Source of the DNA: Flavobacterium limnophilum
GTDB lineage: Bacteria > Bacteroidota > Bacteroidia > Flavobacteriales > Flavobacteriaceae
Reading direction: 5' to 3'
NCBI RefSeq assembly: GCF_027111315.2
Contig: NZ_CP114289.2
Coordinates: 3,038,001 to 3,102,000 of the forward strand
DNA: 64,000 nt
Shown here: positions 52,411 to 61,706 of the stretch, piece after piece
Numbering within the stretch: position 1 is the stretch's first letter
How the letters are laid out: each line of letters starts with the position of its first letter
Notes under the pieces: model-generated
What the model was told of the DNA's origin: nothing
The model's database searches: none
Seen by the model: only the letters and a program-made list of their open reading frames with translations
Translations under genes and position numbers: made by a program

Positions 52411-52945
52411 AATAAGGCGCAATCATTAAATAAACCACTACACCGGTAATGGCAACATACAACCAAATTGGGAAGGTAATTTTGGCTATTTTTTTGTGTT
52501 TATCAAATCTTTCTGCCAAGGCGCGAACATAAGTAATCAAAACCAGCGGAATAACGGCGATGGACAAAAGGATGTGCGATATTAAAATAAAGAAATATAC
52601 ATTTCTAATCATTCCTTCGCCACCAAATTTCGTGGATTCAGAAGTCATGTGATAAGCAACATACATTACCAAAAAAGCTACCGAAAGAGCAATTGCAGTT
52701 GTCATTAATTGTTTATGCAATTTCCTTTTACCGTTTTTAATGGCTAATACTCCAGCAATCAAAACAACGGCAGTAATCCCGTTTATGGTTGCATAAATAG
52801 GTGGAAGAAAGGAAAGCGGTTCAACGTGGAATCCAAAATCTTTTAGTTTGACACTAAAAAGAAGTGCCACCACAACTGGAATTACAATTGATACTACAAT
52901 TATAAACTTGTTGAATTTTTGCTCTAACGAATTATCTTCCATCAT
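52400..52945 (-). CDS. DUF420 membrane protein (cytochrome oxidase-linked)
   Basis: The 181-residue protein has five predicted membrane helices, with the FGFHVEPLSFLPPIYATINGITAV start and paired histidines (HKQLMTTAIALS, VAYHMTSES, ILISHILLSIAVIPLVLITY) typical of DUF420 (YozB/CtaM-like). CtaM in Gram-positives is needed for heme-copper oxidase maturation. It overlaps the SCO gene by 1 bp (TAATG) and the next small gene by 11 bp, so translation is coupled across all three. Confidence 0.9.
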   Translation of the reverse strand: MMEDNSLEQKFNKFIIVVSIVIPVVVALLFSVKLKDFGFHVEPLSFLPPIYATINGITAVVLIAGVLAIKNGKRKLHKQLMTTAIALSVAFLVMYVAYHMTSESTKFGGEGMIRNVYFFILISHILLSIAVIPLVLITYVRALAERFDKHKKIAKITFPIWLYVAITGVVVYLMIAPYYVY

Positions 52946-53631
52946 TATTCTTTTAATAAAATTGCTATATCTTGTTGAATGTCTCTCACTCCTTTTTTCT
53001 CTAAACCGTCATAATACAAAATCGGGTTTCCAAATTCATCTTTTCTGCATCGTATGTTGCCGTTTTTGTCAATCAGGGCAAACAATCCCGAATGTTCAAA
53101 ACCACCTTTAACTTTGCTGTTTTGTCCCGCATAAAGATTAAATCCTTTGTTGGACAAATCGAAAATATACGTTTTATCGCCTGTCAAGAAATTCCAATTA
53201 GAGGATTTTACACCCAATAATTCTCTGTGGGCTTTCAAGACTGCCGACGTATCGTGTTCAGGATCTATGGAAATGGAAACAATTCCAAAATTAGGATTGC
53301 CGAAGAACTTTTTTTCAATAACCAACATACTTTGGTTCATTTTTGGGCAAATAGTTGGACAAGTCGAAAAGAAAAATTCCAGGACATATACTTTCCCTTT
53401 GTAGGTCTCATTGGTAATCTTGACATTGTCTTGGTTCGTCAATTCGAATTTTGGAGCAGGACCAATTGTTTGCAAATTCGCATCCACTTTTGATGAATTG
53501 GACAATTTGTTTAACCGATCTCCTTTTACAATTCCGTTGTTTTCAATTCTGTTAACTATTTCTGGAACCACCAAGATTCCAAAAATCAGGACAACAAAAG
53601 AAATCCAGATGTATGATTTGTTTTTAAGCAT
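52945..53631 (-). CDS. SCO1/SenC family copper chaperone
   Basis: The 228-residue protein has one N-terminal membrane helix (SYIWISFVVLIFGILVVPEIV) and a thioredoxin-fold domain with the copper-binding FFSTCPTICPKMN (CxxxC) and the distal His in GGFEHSGLFALID. SCO proteins deliver copper to the CuA site of cytochrome c oxidase or reduce its cysteines. It follows the thioredoxin-like gene by 12 bp. Confidence 0.95.
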   Translation of the reverse strand: MLKNKSYIWISFVVLIFGILVVPEIVNRIENNGIVKGDRLNKLSNSSKVDANLQTIGPAPKFELTNQDNVKITNETYKGKVYVLEFFFSTCPTICPKMNQSMLVIEKKFFGNPNFGIVSISIDPEHDTSAVLKAHRELLGVKSSNWNFLTGDKTYIFDLSNKGFNLYAGQNSKVKGGFEHSGLFALIDKNGNIRCRKDEFGNPILYYDGLEKKGVRDIQQDIAILLKE

Positions 53632-53643
53632 AATTTCTAAAGA

Positions 53644-54285
53644 TTAAAGCTGTTTGGTGGCATTGTGGTTCTTTTTGAGTGCTGCACGGTATTCGTATAG
53701 AATAACTTTAAAATCATCCAGCATTTCATTGCTCAATTCGGCGGGATGGAACGTGTTATAACCCTCTTTATATCCTTTTTTCTCTTTTCTCCCTCTCAGA
53801 TTTCTTTCTTTGTCAAGAATATAAACGTTTGGTGTTCCCAAATTGGCATCCAATTTTTCGACAAGCTTTAATTGATTGTAATAGGCCGCAATTTCTTCGG
53901 GCGCAGCGAAAACGAAATGCCATTGTCTAACATCAGTGAATGCCGCCAAAGCATCAACAATACTTTTGGCCTCCTTCTCGGTTCCCAAAGGACAAATAAC
54001 CACAAATTGCAAATCCTTGAAAGTATGGTAGCGTTGGTAGATTTTTTGGTTGAGATTAAAAAAATTCCCCCTGTTCTCCAAAATATTCGAACCTGAAAAG
54101 CCTAGAATCGTTATTTTGTTATTCAAACTTATTTTTTGGTTGTCCAAGGATTTCCAATTACCAAAATCAGCAGTTTTTGGAGTAATGACAGGCAATGTGG
54201 TAAAGCCATTTACGCCCGATGCAAAAAAAAGATAGGCAACAATAGGCAAAACAAAAAGAACGAAGAGAACAATATTTTTTTTCAT
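53644..54285 (-). CDS. Membrane-anchored thioredoxin-like protein, unknown
   Basis: The 213-residue protein has an N-terminal membrane anchor (NIVLFVLFVLPIVAYLFFA) and a periplasmic part whose strand order (KITILGFSGSN, LQFVVICPLG, TPNVYILDKERNLRGRKEKK) looks like a thioredoxin/SCO fold. The place of the CxxC or CxxxC motif is taken by FSGSNILENRGN, so it lacks redox or copper-binding cysteines. It precedes the SCO gene in the oxidase assembly unit and is probably a degenerate SCO relative. Confidence 0.72.
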   Translation of the reverse strand: MKKNIVLFVLFVLPIVAYLFFASGVNGFTTLPVITPKTADFGNWKSLDNQKISLNNKITILGFSGSNILENRGNFFNLNQKIYQRYHTFKDLQFVVICPLGTEKEAKSIVDALAAFTDVRQWHFVFAAPEEIAAYYNQLKLVEKLDANLGTPNVYILDKERNLRGRKEKKGYKEGYNTFHPAELSNEMLDDFKVILYEYRAALKKNHNATKQL

Positions 54286-54401
54286 ATGTTTATATTTATT
54301 GCTTTTTATCGGTCATATGTAATTCGCATATTCCCTTTCGTTTTTAAAGCAAATTTCGGCTATGCTCATTTCATGATTGTGCCAAAGTATAATATGCAAA
54401 A

Positions 54402-54434
54402 ATAAAAAAAGGCACGCAATGCGCACCCTTTTTA
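54402..54434 (-). terminator. Terminator of the cytochrome oxidase structural unit
   Basis: On the minus strand GGTGCGC and GCGTGCC pair (two wobbles) around ATT, with A-run before and T-run after. It splits cyoE-to-subunit IV from the thioredoxin-like/SCO/DUF420 unit. TATTTTTG (complement of 54397-54404) just behind it may start the second unit. Confidence 0.75.
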
Positions 54435-54450
54435 TTGAATTAATATTTTG

Positions 54451-54801
54451 TTAAAAATTCCACTTAATCGTGCTATCTTTAAAAACCCCAAATATATAAT
54501 GTGCTTCCGTCAAAAGAATAAAAAGCAGATAAACCACCAAAAAGATTAACGGCCATATTACCGAATTTCTCAATACTGCTTTCTCGCCTTCCATATGCAT
54601 AAAGGCATACACAATATAATAAGCTTTTACCAATGTTAAAATGATGAATAACCAGTTTAGCAAATTCAAGCCCAAGAAATTAGTCATGTGTAAAGACTCC
54701 GGTTTTATAATCCCGAAAATTACCTCAACAATTGTTATAACGGATAAAATTCCAAAAACCGTCCAAATTCTTTTTGTATTAGATACGTGTTCGTGTGACA
54801 T
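54451..54801 (-). CDS. Cytochrome c oxidase subunit IV family protein
   Basis: The 116-residue protein has three predicted membrane helices (about 12-30, 45-65 and 80-100), with the VKAYYIVYAFMHMEGE segment typical of the prokaryotic COX4 family. It stabilises or helps assemble the heme-copper oxidase. It follows the subunit III gene by 19 bp and ends 16 bp before a terminator. Confidence 0.9.
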   Translation of the reverse strand: MSHEHVSNTKRIWTVFGILSVITIVEVIFGIIKPESLHMTNFLGLNLLNWLFIILTLVKAYYIVYAFMHMEGEKAVLRNSVIWPLIFLVVYLLFILLTEAHYIFGVFKDSTIKWNF

Positions 54802-54820
54802 AATAATTACTTTTTGTAAA

Positions 54821-55798
54821 TTAAACTAAATAGAAAACCGTGAATACAAATACCCAAACCAAATCAACAAAGTGCCAATATAGTCCCACTTTTTCTACCA
54901 TTTCATAGCTTTTTCTTTTCTCGTATGTTCCAAGCAAAACATTAAAGAAGACAATAATATTGATCACAACTCCAGAGAATACGTGAAAACCGTGGAAACC
55001 AGTAATAAAGAAAAAGAAATCAGCAAACAATTTGCTACCGTATTCGTTTCTTGTCAAGTTAGCACCTTCAACTACTAGAGAAGCTTGAGCCAATCTTAAT
55101 TCAGATTCTTCTCTGCTAAGAATTGTTTTTTGTTTTTTGTCATTGATAACCTCAGTTCTAATCAACACTTCAGGATGCGCTTTGAAACCTGCTTGAACTT
55201 CAGCCACAGAATAGCTTGGCAAAGCAGCTTCGTCCATAAACCATCTTCCTTTGTTTCTGGTCAATTGCTCTCTTTCATCTGGTAAAGTAGCAGCGAAATC
55301 AGCAAGAGCCAAACGTTTACCATCTTTATCCACAAACTGGAGCAAACTTCCTCCTTTTGTTTCGATTGCACCATATTCCCCTTTGATGAAGTTTTTCCAT
55401 TCCCAAGCTTGTGAACCCACGAATATTAAACCTCCAACGATAGTCAAGAACAGATAAAGGGCTACTTTATCTTTTTTCAATTGATGTCCAGCATCTACAG
55501 CAAGAACCATCGTTACAGATGAAAAAATCAAGACAAAAGTCATAAAAGCGACATAATACATTGGTGCCGAAACGCCATGCATAAAAGGAAAGTGTGTAAA
55601 CACCTCATCGGCCAAAGGCCAAGTTTCAATAAATTTAAATCTAGAAAAGCCATAAGCAGCTAAAAATCCCGAGAAAGTCAAAGCATCTGACAGGATAAAA
55701 AACCACATCATTAATTTGCCATAACTAGCTCCCATTGGCTGGTTGTCTCCGCCTCCCCAAATTTTTTCTCCACTATTCGCAGTAGTAACTGTATCCAT
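54821..55798 (-). CDS. Cytochrome c oxidase subunit III with hydrophilic insertion
   Basis: The 325-residue protein shows the subunit III pattern KLMMWFFILSDALTFSGFLAAY, FFFFITGFHGFHVFSGVVIN and the C-terminal YWHFVDLVWVFVFTVFYLV. Five helices are predicted. Between helices 3 and 4 (about residues 138-252) lies a hydrophilic stretch of some 115 residues rich in Lys/Glu (QFVDKDGKRLALADF, REESELRLAQASLVVEG) not found in the canonical subunit. It probably extends from the membrane on one side. Confidence 0.9.
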   Translation of the reverse strand: MDTVTTANSGEKIWGGGDNQPMGASYGKLMMWFFILSDALTFSGFLAAYGFSRFKFIETWPLADEVFTHFPFMHGVSAPMYYVAFMTFVLIFSSVTMVLAVDAGHQLKKDKVALYLFLTIVGGLIFVGSQAWEWKNFIKGEYGAIETKGGSLLQFVDKDGKRLALADFAATLPDEREQLTRNKGRWFMDEAALPSYSVAEVQAGFKAHPEVLIRTEVINDKKQKTILSREESELRLAQASLVVEGANLTRNEYGSKLFADFFFFITGFHGFHVFSGVVINIIVFFNVLLGTYEKRKSYEMVEKVGLYWHFVDLVWVFVFTVFYLV

Positions 55799-55840
55799 AA
55801 AAGTTATTCGTTAAAAAGTTCCCAAATCTACAATTTTTTC

Positions 55841-56428
55841 TTATTTAAAGAAAAATAAAAATAAAAATAAATATACCCACAATAAATCAAGAAAGTGCCA
55901 ATACATCGCACCCAGCTCAATACCAAGGGTTTGAGTCGAATTGTATTTTTGTTTTAATTGATTGTAAATAATAATCAAAAGAGAAATTAGTCCTCCTGCA
56001 AGGTGCAATAAGTGCACAACAGTCACTATATACAGGAATGTTGTCGTGATTGAACTCTCCGATCCGGTGAAATAATATCCGCTTTCCACTATTTGTCCAA
56101 AACCCACAAATTGTAAAACAACAAATAAAATTCCCAACGCCAAAGTAGCTAAAAGAAATGCTGTAGTCGCTTTTTGATTGTCTTTTTGAATGGCTTTTTT
56201 GGCCAAATGAAAAGTAACACTACATCCTATAATCACTGCGGTACTGAAATAAAAAGCAGAAGGCAATTGAAAATCCTTCAACCAATCCACTCTGGATTTA
56301 CTCACTACAAAAGCACTGGTAAGCCCTGCAAACATCATTATCATACTTATCATTGCGAACAATAACAGTAATTTATAAGATCTATCCGATCTTGATTTAT
56401 GCTCTTCGGCGGTCATTGTTGTTGCCAT
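55841..56428 (-). CDS. Cytochrome c oxidase subunit III family protein, short
   Basis: The 195-residue protein has five helices and the subunit III hallmark segments LLFAMISMIMMFAGLTSAF, FLYIVTVVHLLHLAGGLISL and GAMYWHFLDLLWVYLFLFLFF. Two adjacent subunit III-type genes of different length are a known arrangement in Bacteroidota. It starts 2 bp after cyoE and precedes the longer subunit III by 42 bp. Confidence 0.91.
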   Translation of the reverse strand: MATTMTAEEHKSRSDRSYKLLLLFAMISMIMMFAGLTSAFVVSKSRVDWLKDFQLPSAFYFSTAVIIGCSVTFHLAKKAIQKDNQKATTAFLLATLALGILFVVLQFVGFGQIVESGYYFTGSESSITTTFLYIVTVVHLLHLAGGLISLLIIIYNQLKQKYNSTQTLGIELGAMYWHFLDLLWVYLFLFLFFFK

Positions 56429-56430
56429 AA

Positions 56431-57333
56431 CTATCTTAAGATTTTATCAAATATATAAATTAATTGCAATAAAGTAATATAAGAAACACTAACCAACATC
56501 AAGGTTCTTGCAGCTTTTGCCGTCCTCAATTTAAACAATTGAACGGCATAATAAAGCATCCAAAGTCCAAGCAAAAACACCAAGACCGCCGCTATTGGCG
56601 AAATAAATAATTGTCCCGTATAACCCAAACAAGGCAAAAGCGACGCAATTATTAGCCAAACTGTGTACAATATGATTTGCAAAGCCGTCCCTCTGTCTTT
56701 CTTGCCTGTTGGCAACATAAAGAAACCTGCTTTTTCATAATCTTCATATAAAAACCAACCGATTGCCCAAAAATGGGGAAACTGCCAGAAAAATTGAATT
56801 AGAAACAAAGTTCCGGCTTCGATGCCAAAATCTCCCGTTGCGGCAACCCAACCCAACATAAACGGAATCGCTCCCGGAAAAGCACCCACAAAAACCGACA
56901 ACGAAGTCACGGTTTTCAGAGGCGTGTAAATACTGGTGTATAAAAATATGGAAATCGCACCAAACATAGCCGATTTTGGATTGATGCTGTAAAGCAATAC
57001 AATCCCGATAATGGTAAGAATACTGGCTACGACCAAGGCCACGTTCGGCTTCATTCGTCCCGAGGCAACAGGACGGTTTTTGGTTCTGTCCATCAAGGCG
57101 TCAAGGTCTTTTTCGATGACTTGGTTGTAGGCATTCGACGCGCCCACCATGCAATAACCACCAAAAGCCAACTTCAACAAAACAACCCAATGCAAGGTTT
57201 GAAAATCGGCAACACCAAGCAAGAATCCCGCAATGGAAGAAAACACGACACTAATAGCCAATCCAGCTTTAGTAATTGCTTTGAAATCAGTGTAAATTGA
57301 TTTTACGGAAAGAGTATTGGGCGTGCTGTTCAA
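56431..57333 (-). CDS. cyoE: Protoheme IX farnesyltransferase
   Basis: The 300-residue UbiA-fold enzyme has nine predicted helices and the prenyl-diphosphate/Mg motif NAYNQVIEKDLDALMDRTKN in loop 2-3, plus the second conserved region YEDYEKAGFFMLP. It converts heme B to heme O for the oxidase encoded downstream. The predicted start is TTG at 57333, since no in-frame ATG lies near the conserved N-terminus (LSVKSIYTDFKAITKAGLA). It is the first gene of the oxidase unit. Confidence 0.93.
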   Translation of the reverse strand: MNSTPNTLSVKSIYTDFKAITKAGLAISVVFSSIAGFLLGVADFQTLHWVVLLKLAFGGYCMVGASNAYNQVIEKDLDALMDRTKNRPVASGRMKPNVALVVASILTIIGIVLLYSINPKSAMFGAISIFLYTSIYTPLKTVTSLSVFVGAFPGAIPFMLGWVAATGDFGIEAGTLFLIQFFWQFPHFWAIGWFLYEDYEKAGFFMLPTGKKDRGTALQIILYTVWLIIASLLPCLGYTGQLFISPIAAVLVFLLGLWMLYYAVQLFKLRTAKAARTLMLVSVSYITLLQLIYIFDKILR

Positions 57334-57365
57334 GGTTTGGTTTATTTGTTTTTTTAAAACTTTTG

Positions 57366-57396
57366 CAAAAGTAGTTTATCGAAAACGATTTGGCAA
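57366..57396 (-). promoter_or_regulatory. Promoter of the cyoE-oxidase operon
   Basis: On the minus strand TTG (complement of 57394-57396), a 20-nt spacer and TACTTTTG (complement of 57366-57373) match the Bacteroidota consensus, giving a leader of about 26 nt before the TTG start codon. Confidence 0.65.
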
Positions 57397-57454
57397 ATAA
57401 AAAATACGGCATAAAAAAACCACAGATTTTGGGCTGTAACTATATTTTTATTTT

Positions 57455-57524
57455 TTCCGAAGTCGGAAGATTTTGAAGAGCCGAGATTACCTGCTCTCGT
57501 TTATGGGCACAGAAAGAATTTCTG
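57455..57524. other. Gene-free region with three small hairpins
   Basis: The 464-bp gap between cyoE and the histidine kinase has no supported gene. In its less AT-rich part three short palindromes follow one another: TTCCGA-AG-TCGGAA (57455-57468), CGAGA...TCTCG (57482-57499) and CAGAAA-GAA-TTTCTG (57510-57524). It may be an extragenic element or the trace of a structured RNA. Confidence 0.35.
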
Positions 57525-57797
57525 CTCTATCCTTGCGACTGAATGAACAAAACCTCCCAAAAGCATATTGAGCCTCAACCAATTTTATTACTGGGAAGTT
57601 CTCTTTTTAAAATATTTGATTTAAACAAAATCAATAAATTTGTTTACGTTGAAAACATTTTAAGACAAAATTGATTTATTTATAAATATTTGTTCCCTAT
57701 AACTTTTTATCTAAACTGATTGTTTATATTTATAAATAATTGTTTGTTTTTTTATAACAAACCACATAAAAAAATTCAAAATTTCTAAAAGCACATA

Positions 57798-60497
57798 ATG
57801 GAAAATAAAAAGGAGGAGATTTTTTCTGATGATAATTTAACAAAAAGTGAGTTATTAAATCTCGTGAAAAAGCAAAGAGAAATTATAAAATCTCTGCAGA
57901 ATGAAGAAAAAAACTATCAAAAATTATTTGAAAACTCTATAGATGGAGTCTACAAAAGTACACTTGAAGGAAAATTTATTGATGTTAGTCCTTCTTTAGT
58001 GAATATGCTGGGATATGATTCAAAAGAAGAACTGTTGGGAATTGACATTAAGACAGAACTCTATTTTGATATTGAAGACAGAAAGAATATTATTCAACAA
58101 AATAATGGTAAAATAGAAGAGTTCCGTGTTCGCAAGAAAGACGGATCACCAATATGGATTGAAAATCACGGAAAAAATATTACAGACAGCAAGGGTACTG
58201 TTTTATATTATGAAGGTATTCTACGCAATGTTTCAGAAAGGGCAAAAGCAAGTTTGACACAAAAAGTATTATTAAATATTTCTGAAGAGGGTTATAAAAT
58301 CCAAGACTTAAAAGAGTTTAATGTATTCATAAAAAATGAATTAGGACTATTAATTGATACAACTAATTTTTACATTGCCTTATATAATGAAGATATGCAA
58401 ACAATAAGCATTCCTTTTATATCAGGTGAAGATGTAGATGAAGAATTCCCAATAGGAAAATCCATGACAGGCTATTTGATAAAGAGCAATAAACCTCTTT
58501 TAGTAAAATCAAAGGAGTACAACAAGCTAATTGAATCGGGTGAAGTTGAGCTGACAGGAACTTTTCCAAAGGCATGGTTAGGAGTTCCATTGAGGGTAAA
58601 TAAAAAAGTAATAGGTGTTATTGTAGTTCAAAGTTATAATGATAAAAATGCCTATCAACAAAGTGATATTGAATTGTTGGAATTTGTAGCGTCTCATATC
58701 AGTTTAAGTATACAAAGAAAGAAGGTTGAACAAGAAATGGCTGTATCCAAACAAATATTAAGAAAAATTCTCGATAATATCCCCATAAGAGTTTATTGGA
58801 AAAATAGAGAGTCACAATTTTTAGGATGCAACGCCTCTTTTATTAATGAACTGTCTTTGAAAAGTGAAGATGAAATATTGGGAAAAACAGATTTTGATAT
58901 TCATGAAAGAGAAGATGCGGAAAAGAAGAGGGAAGATGAAGTGAAAGTAATGTTAAGTGGCAAGCCAAAATTAAAATATCAGGAATTAAACACTCAAAAG
59001 GGACAAGAACGATGGGTTCTAACAAGTAAATTGCCTTTTTTTGATGAAAACAACAAGGTCATAGGTATTATAGGTACTTCAGACGACATTACCGAACGCA
59101 TAGAAATTGAAAGTAAGCTAAAACAAGCAACAGAAGAGGCCATTGCAGCCAATCTTTCAAAATCTACTTTTTTGTCAAATATGAGCCATGAAATTAGAAC
59201 ACCCATGAATGCCATTTTAGGATATTCACAGCTGTTGCAAGATGATGACAATTTGACTAAAGCACAACAAGAGAGCCTGAGAACAATAAATAAAAGCGGT
59301 GAACATTTATTGGAATTAATCAATGATATTTTAGATATGTCTAAAATTGAGGCAGGAAGAGTTACATTAAATCCATCCGATTTTAATTTGATTGTGCTAT
59401 TAAAAGAAGTCGAGGAATTATTTAAAATAAAAGCAAATCAAAAAAATATTGATCTATCTTTCAATATTGACAAAAGCGTACCTACAGTCATTTATGCCGA
59501 TGAGTCAAAAATAAAACAAGTAATTATCAATTTGATAGGTAACTCTTTGAAATTTACTTCCGAAGGATTTGTGAAAGTTTCAGTTGAAAAGCTCAAAAAC
59601 AATGAACTGCAAATTAAAATAAAAGATAGCGGCAAGGGAATTTTAAAAGAAGAACAGGAAGCAATATTTAAACCATTTGAACAGGCCCAAAATGGTCGTC
59701 AAACTGAAGGAGGAACAGGTTTGGGATTAGCAATAAGCAGAAAATTTTCTAACTTAATGGAAGGCGATATTACCATTGAAAGCGAATATGGCAAAGGGGC
59801 CGAGTTCACTTTTAGTTGTAGGTATTTTGAAGGAAATGAAAGTATGTTAAAAAGTGATAAAGAAGAATTACAAGTAGCAGCTCTTAGTCCTGAGATGAAA
59901 GGGTTGAAAGTGGCGATTGTTGATGATAGATTCGAGAACAGAGATATATTGTATAAAAAATTAAACCCTTTAGGATTTGATACTCGAATGGCGGAGAACG
60001 GAAAAGAAGCTGTTGAGTTATACAAAGAATGGAAGCCAGATATTATTTTAATGGACGTAGTAATGCCGGTAATGGATGGAGTTGAAGCTACAAGGCAAAT
60101 TTTAAAGATAGCAGGAAATCACCAGGTTAAAATTTTCGTGGTCAGTGCAAGTGCATTGGAGTCTGAACAAAAAGAAATTATGGAAATAGGAGCTACCGTT
60201 TTTATTAAAAAACCAGTGATATTTAACTTGCTATTAGCCGAAATGCACAATAAAGCAGGCGTCAAATTTATTTACAAAGAAGAGAAAAAGAAAGAAACAA
60301 ACAAAAATTCTATTCCTTCAGATGTGCCTGAGCATTTAAAAGCACGTTTTTTAGAAGCCTCCGAAGAAGGAAATTTTACATTGTTGCAAGATTTATTAGA
60401 AACATTGGAAAAGGAAACTGGAAAATCATTTGAATTTATTGAAGACTGTATTAATGAAATGGAATTTGAAGCGATTATAAATTGGTTAGAATCATAA
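57798..60497 (+). CDS. Hybrid sensor histidine kinase (PAS-GAF-PAS-HK-REC)
   Basis: The 899-residue protein has no membrane segment and is predicted cytoplasmic. Domains in order: coiled N-terminus, PAS with PAC (about 40-150, NSIDGVYKSTLEGKFIDVS), GAF (about 165-310), PAS (about 320-435), HisKA with phospho-acceptor His464 in MSHEIRTPMNAILG, HATPase (about 510-680, GTGLGLAISRKF), REC (about 695-815) with phospho-acceptor Asp753 in LMDVVMPVMDG, and an acidic 60-residue C-terminal helix region that lacks an obvious Hpt histidine. The ligand is unknown. Its stop is 9 bp before the next kinase gene, so the two form an operon. Confidence 0.93.
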   Translation: MENKKEEIFSDDNLTKSELLNLVKKQREIIKSLQNEEKNYQKLFENSIDGVYKSTLEGKFIDVSPSLVNMLGYDSKEELLGIDIKTELYFDIEDRKNIIQQNNGKIEEFRVRKKDGSPIWIENHGKNITDSKGTVLYYEGILRNVSERAKASLTQKVLLNISEEGYKIQDLKEFNVFIKNELGLLIDTTNFYIALYNEDMQTISIPFISGEDVDEEFPIGKSMTGYLIKSNKPLLVKSKEYNKLIESGEVELTGTFPKAWLGVPLRVNKKVIGVIVVQSYNDKNAYQQSDIELLEFVASHISLSIQRKKVEQEMAVSKQILRKILDNIPIRVYWKNRESQFLGCNASFINELSLKSEDEILGKTDFDIHEREDAEKKREDEVKVMLSGKPKLKYQELNTQKGQERWVLTSKLPFFDENNKVIGIIGTSDDITERIEIESKLKQATEEAIAANLSKSTFLSNMSHEIRTPMNAILGYSQLLQDDDNLTKAQQESLRTINKSGEHLLELINDILDMSKIEAGRVTLNPSDFNLIVLLKEVEELFKIKANQKNIDLSFNIDKSVPTVIYADESKIKQVIINLIGNSLKFTSEGFVKVSVEKLKNNELQIKIKDSGKGILKEEQEAIFKPFEQAQNGRQTEGGTGLGLAISRKFSNLMEGDITIESEYGKGAEFTFSCRYFEGNESMLKSDKEELQVAALSPEMKGLKVAIVDDRFENRDILYKKLNPLGFDTRMAENGKEAVELYKEWKPDIILMDVVMPVMDGVEATRQILKIAGNHQVKIFVVSASALESEQKEIMEIGATVFIKKPVIFNLLLAEMHNKAGVKFIYKEEKKKETNKNSIPSDVPEHLKARFLEASEEGNFTLLQDLLETLEKETGKSFEFIEDCINEMEFEAIINWLES

Positions 60498-60506
60498 GAG
60501 AAAAAG

Positions 60507-61619
60507 ATGGAAAATTCGAAAGGAACAATTTTAATTGTTGACGACAATATAAATAATTTAAAGGTTTTAGCGGGAGTCTTAAAGGAAAACTCATACGATT
60601 TTAGAATGGCTAAAAGCGGTCAATTGGCTTTGAACATTCTAGAAAAAACCACTCCCGATTTAATCCTTCTTGACATACAAATGCCAGAAATGGATGGATT
60701 TGAAACCTGCAGAAGAATTAAAGCAAACGAAAAGACTAAAAAAATCCCAATAATTTTTCTAACTGCGAATATAGATTCTGAAAGTATCGCTAAAGCCTTT
60801 GAATCAGGAGGCGTAGATTATGTAACAAAACCATTTAATTCAAATGAACTTTTAGCTCGTATTGATACCCATATCAAATTAAAAAACCAAGCAGAAGAAC
60901 TGGAACGCCAAAACGCGACAAAAGACAAATTTTTTTCAATAATATCGCATGATTTAACAAACCCAATAGCCGGCATTATTGGATTTTCCGATTTGATACT
61001 GGAAGATTTCAATGAATTGGAATCAACCAATATTGAAACTTTTGTTGGATACATAAACCAATCGGCAAAATTCTCTTTAGAGTTACTTCAAAACTTATTA
61101 GAGTGGTCCAGAATTCAAATTGGCAGTTTAGAATCTGTCAAAGTCGATTTTGACTTGAGAAATTTAATCGATATAAATATTGAGGGGAGCAGACCTCAGG
61201 CATTAACAAAAAACATTCAGATAAAATCTAATATTCAAGAAAACTTATTGATCTGTGCAGATGAAAAAATGATTTCAACTGTAGTTCGAAATTTAATTTC
61301 AAATGCAATCAAATTCACTCCAAATGGAGGCACAATAACCATATCATCCGAAAAAAAGATTGTTTCAGACAAAAAAATTATCGAAACAGAAATTAGGGAT
61401 ACAGGCATAGGCATGGAAGAGGAAGATATTCAGAAACTTTTCAAAATTGAACAAAACTATATGTCAAAAGGAACCAATAACGAAACGGGAACAGGCTTGG
61501 GATTGATACTTTGCAAAGAGTTTTTAAATCAAAATAACGGAACAATTAGGGTCGAAAGTCAACCAACTATTGGAAGCAATTTCATTTTCACCCTGGATTC
61601 GACACCGACACTATCCTAA
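60507..61619 (+). CDS. Receiver-histidine kinase hybrid (REC-HK)
   Basis: The 370-residue protein has an N-terminal receiver (about 5-120, ILIVDDNINNLKVL, phospho-acceptor Asp56 in LLDIQMPEMDG, Lys in YVTKPFN) joined by a short coil to a histidine kinase core (HisKA with His148 in ISHDLTNPIAG, HATPase with GTGLGLILCKEF). There is no sensor input domain or DNA-binding output. As a response-regulator-kinase it probably receives phosphate from, or is switched by, the kinase encoded 9 bp upstream. Confidence 0.93.
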   Translation: MENSKGTILIVDDNINNLKVLAGVLKENSYDFRMAKSGQLALNILEKTTPDLILLDIQMPEMDGFETCRRIKANEKTKKIPIIFLTANIDSESIAKAFESGGVDYVTKPFNSNELLARIDTHIKLKNQAEELERQNATKDKFFSIISHDLTNPIAGIIGFSDLILEDFNELESTNIETFVGYINQSAKFSLELLQNLLEWSRIQIGSLESVKVDFDLRNLIDINIEGSRPQALTKNIQIKSNIQENLLICADEKMISTVVRNLISNAIKFTPNGGTITISSEKKIVSDKKIIETEIRDTGIGMEEEDIQKLFKIEQNYMSKGTNNETGTGLGLILCKEFLNQNNGTIRVESQPTIGSNFIFTLDSTPTLS

Positions 61620-61706
61620 AAAGTGTCTTTATACGACAACCTAATCTTAGTTTCTTGCCTCGAAATCTCATAATTTCATTACAACAAAACTTAAAAATCC
61701 ATTTCT

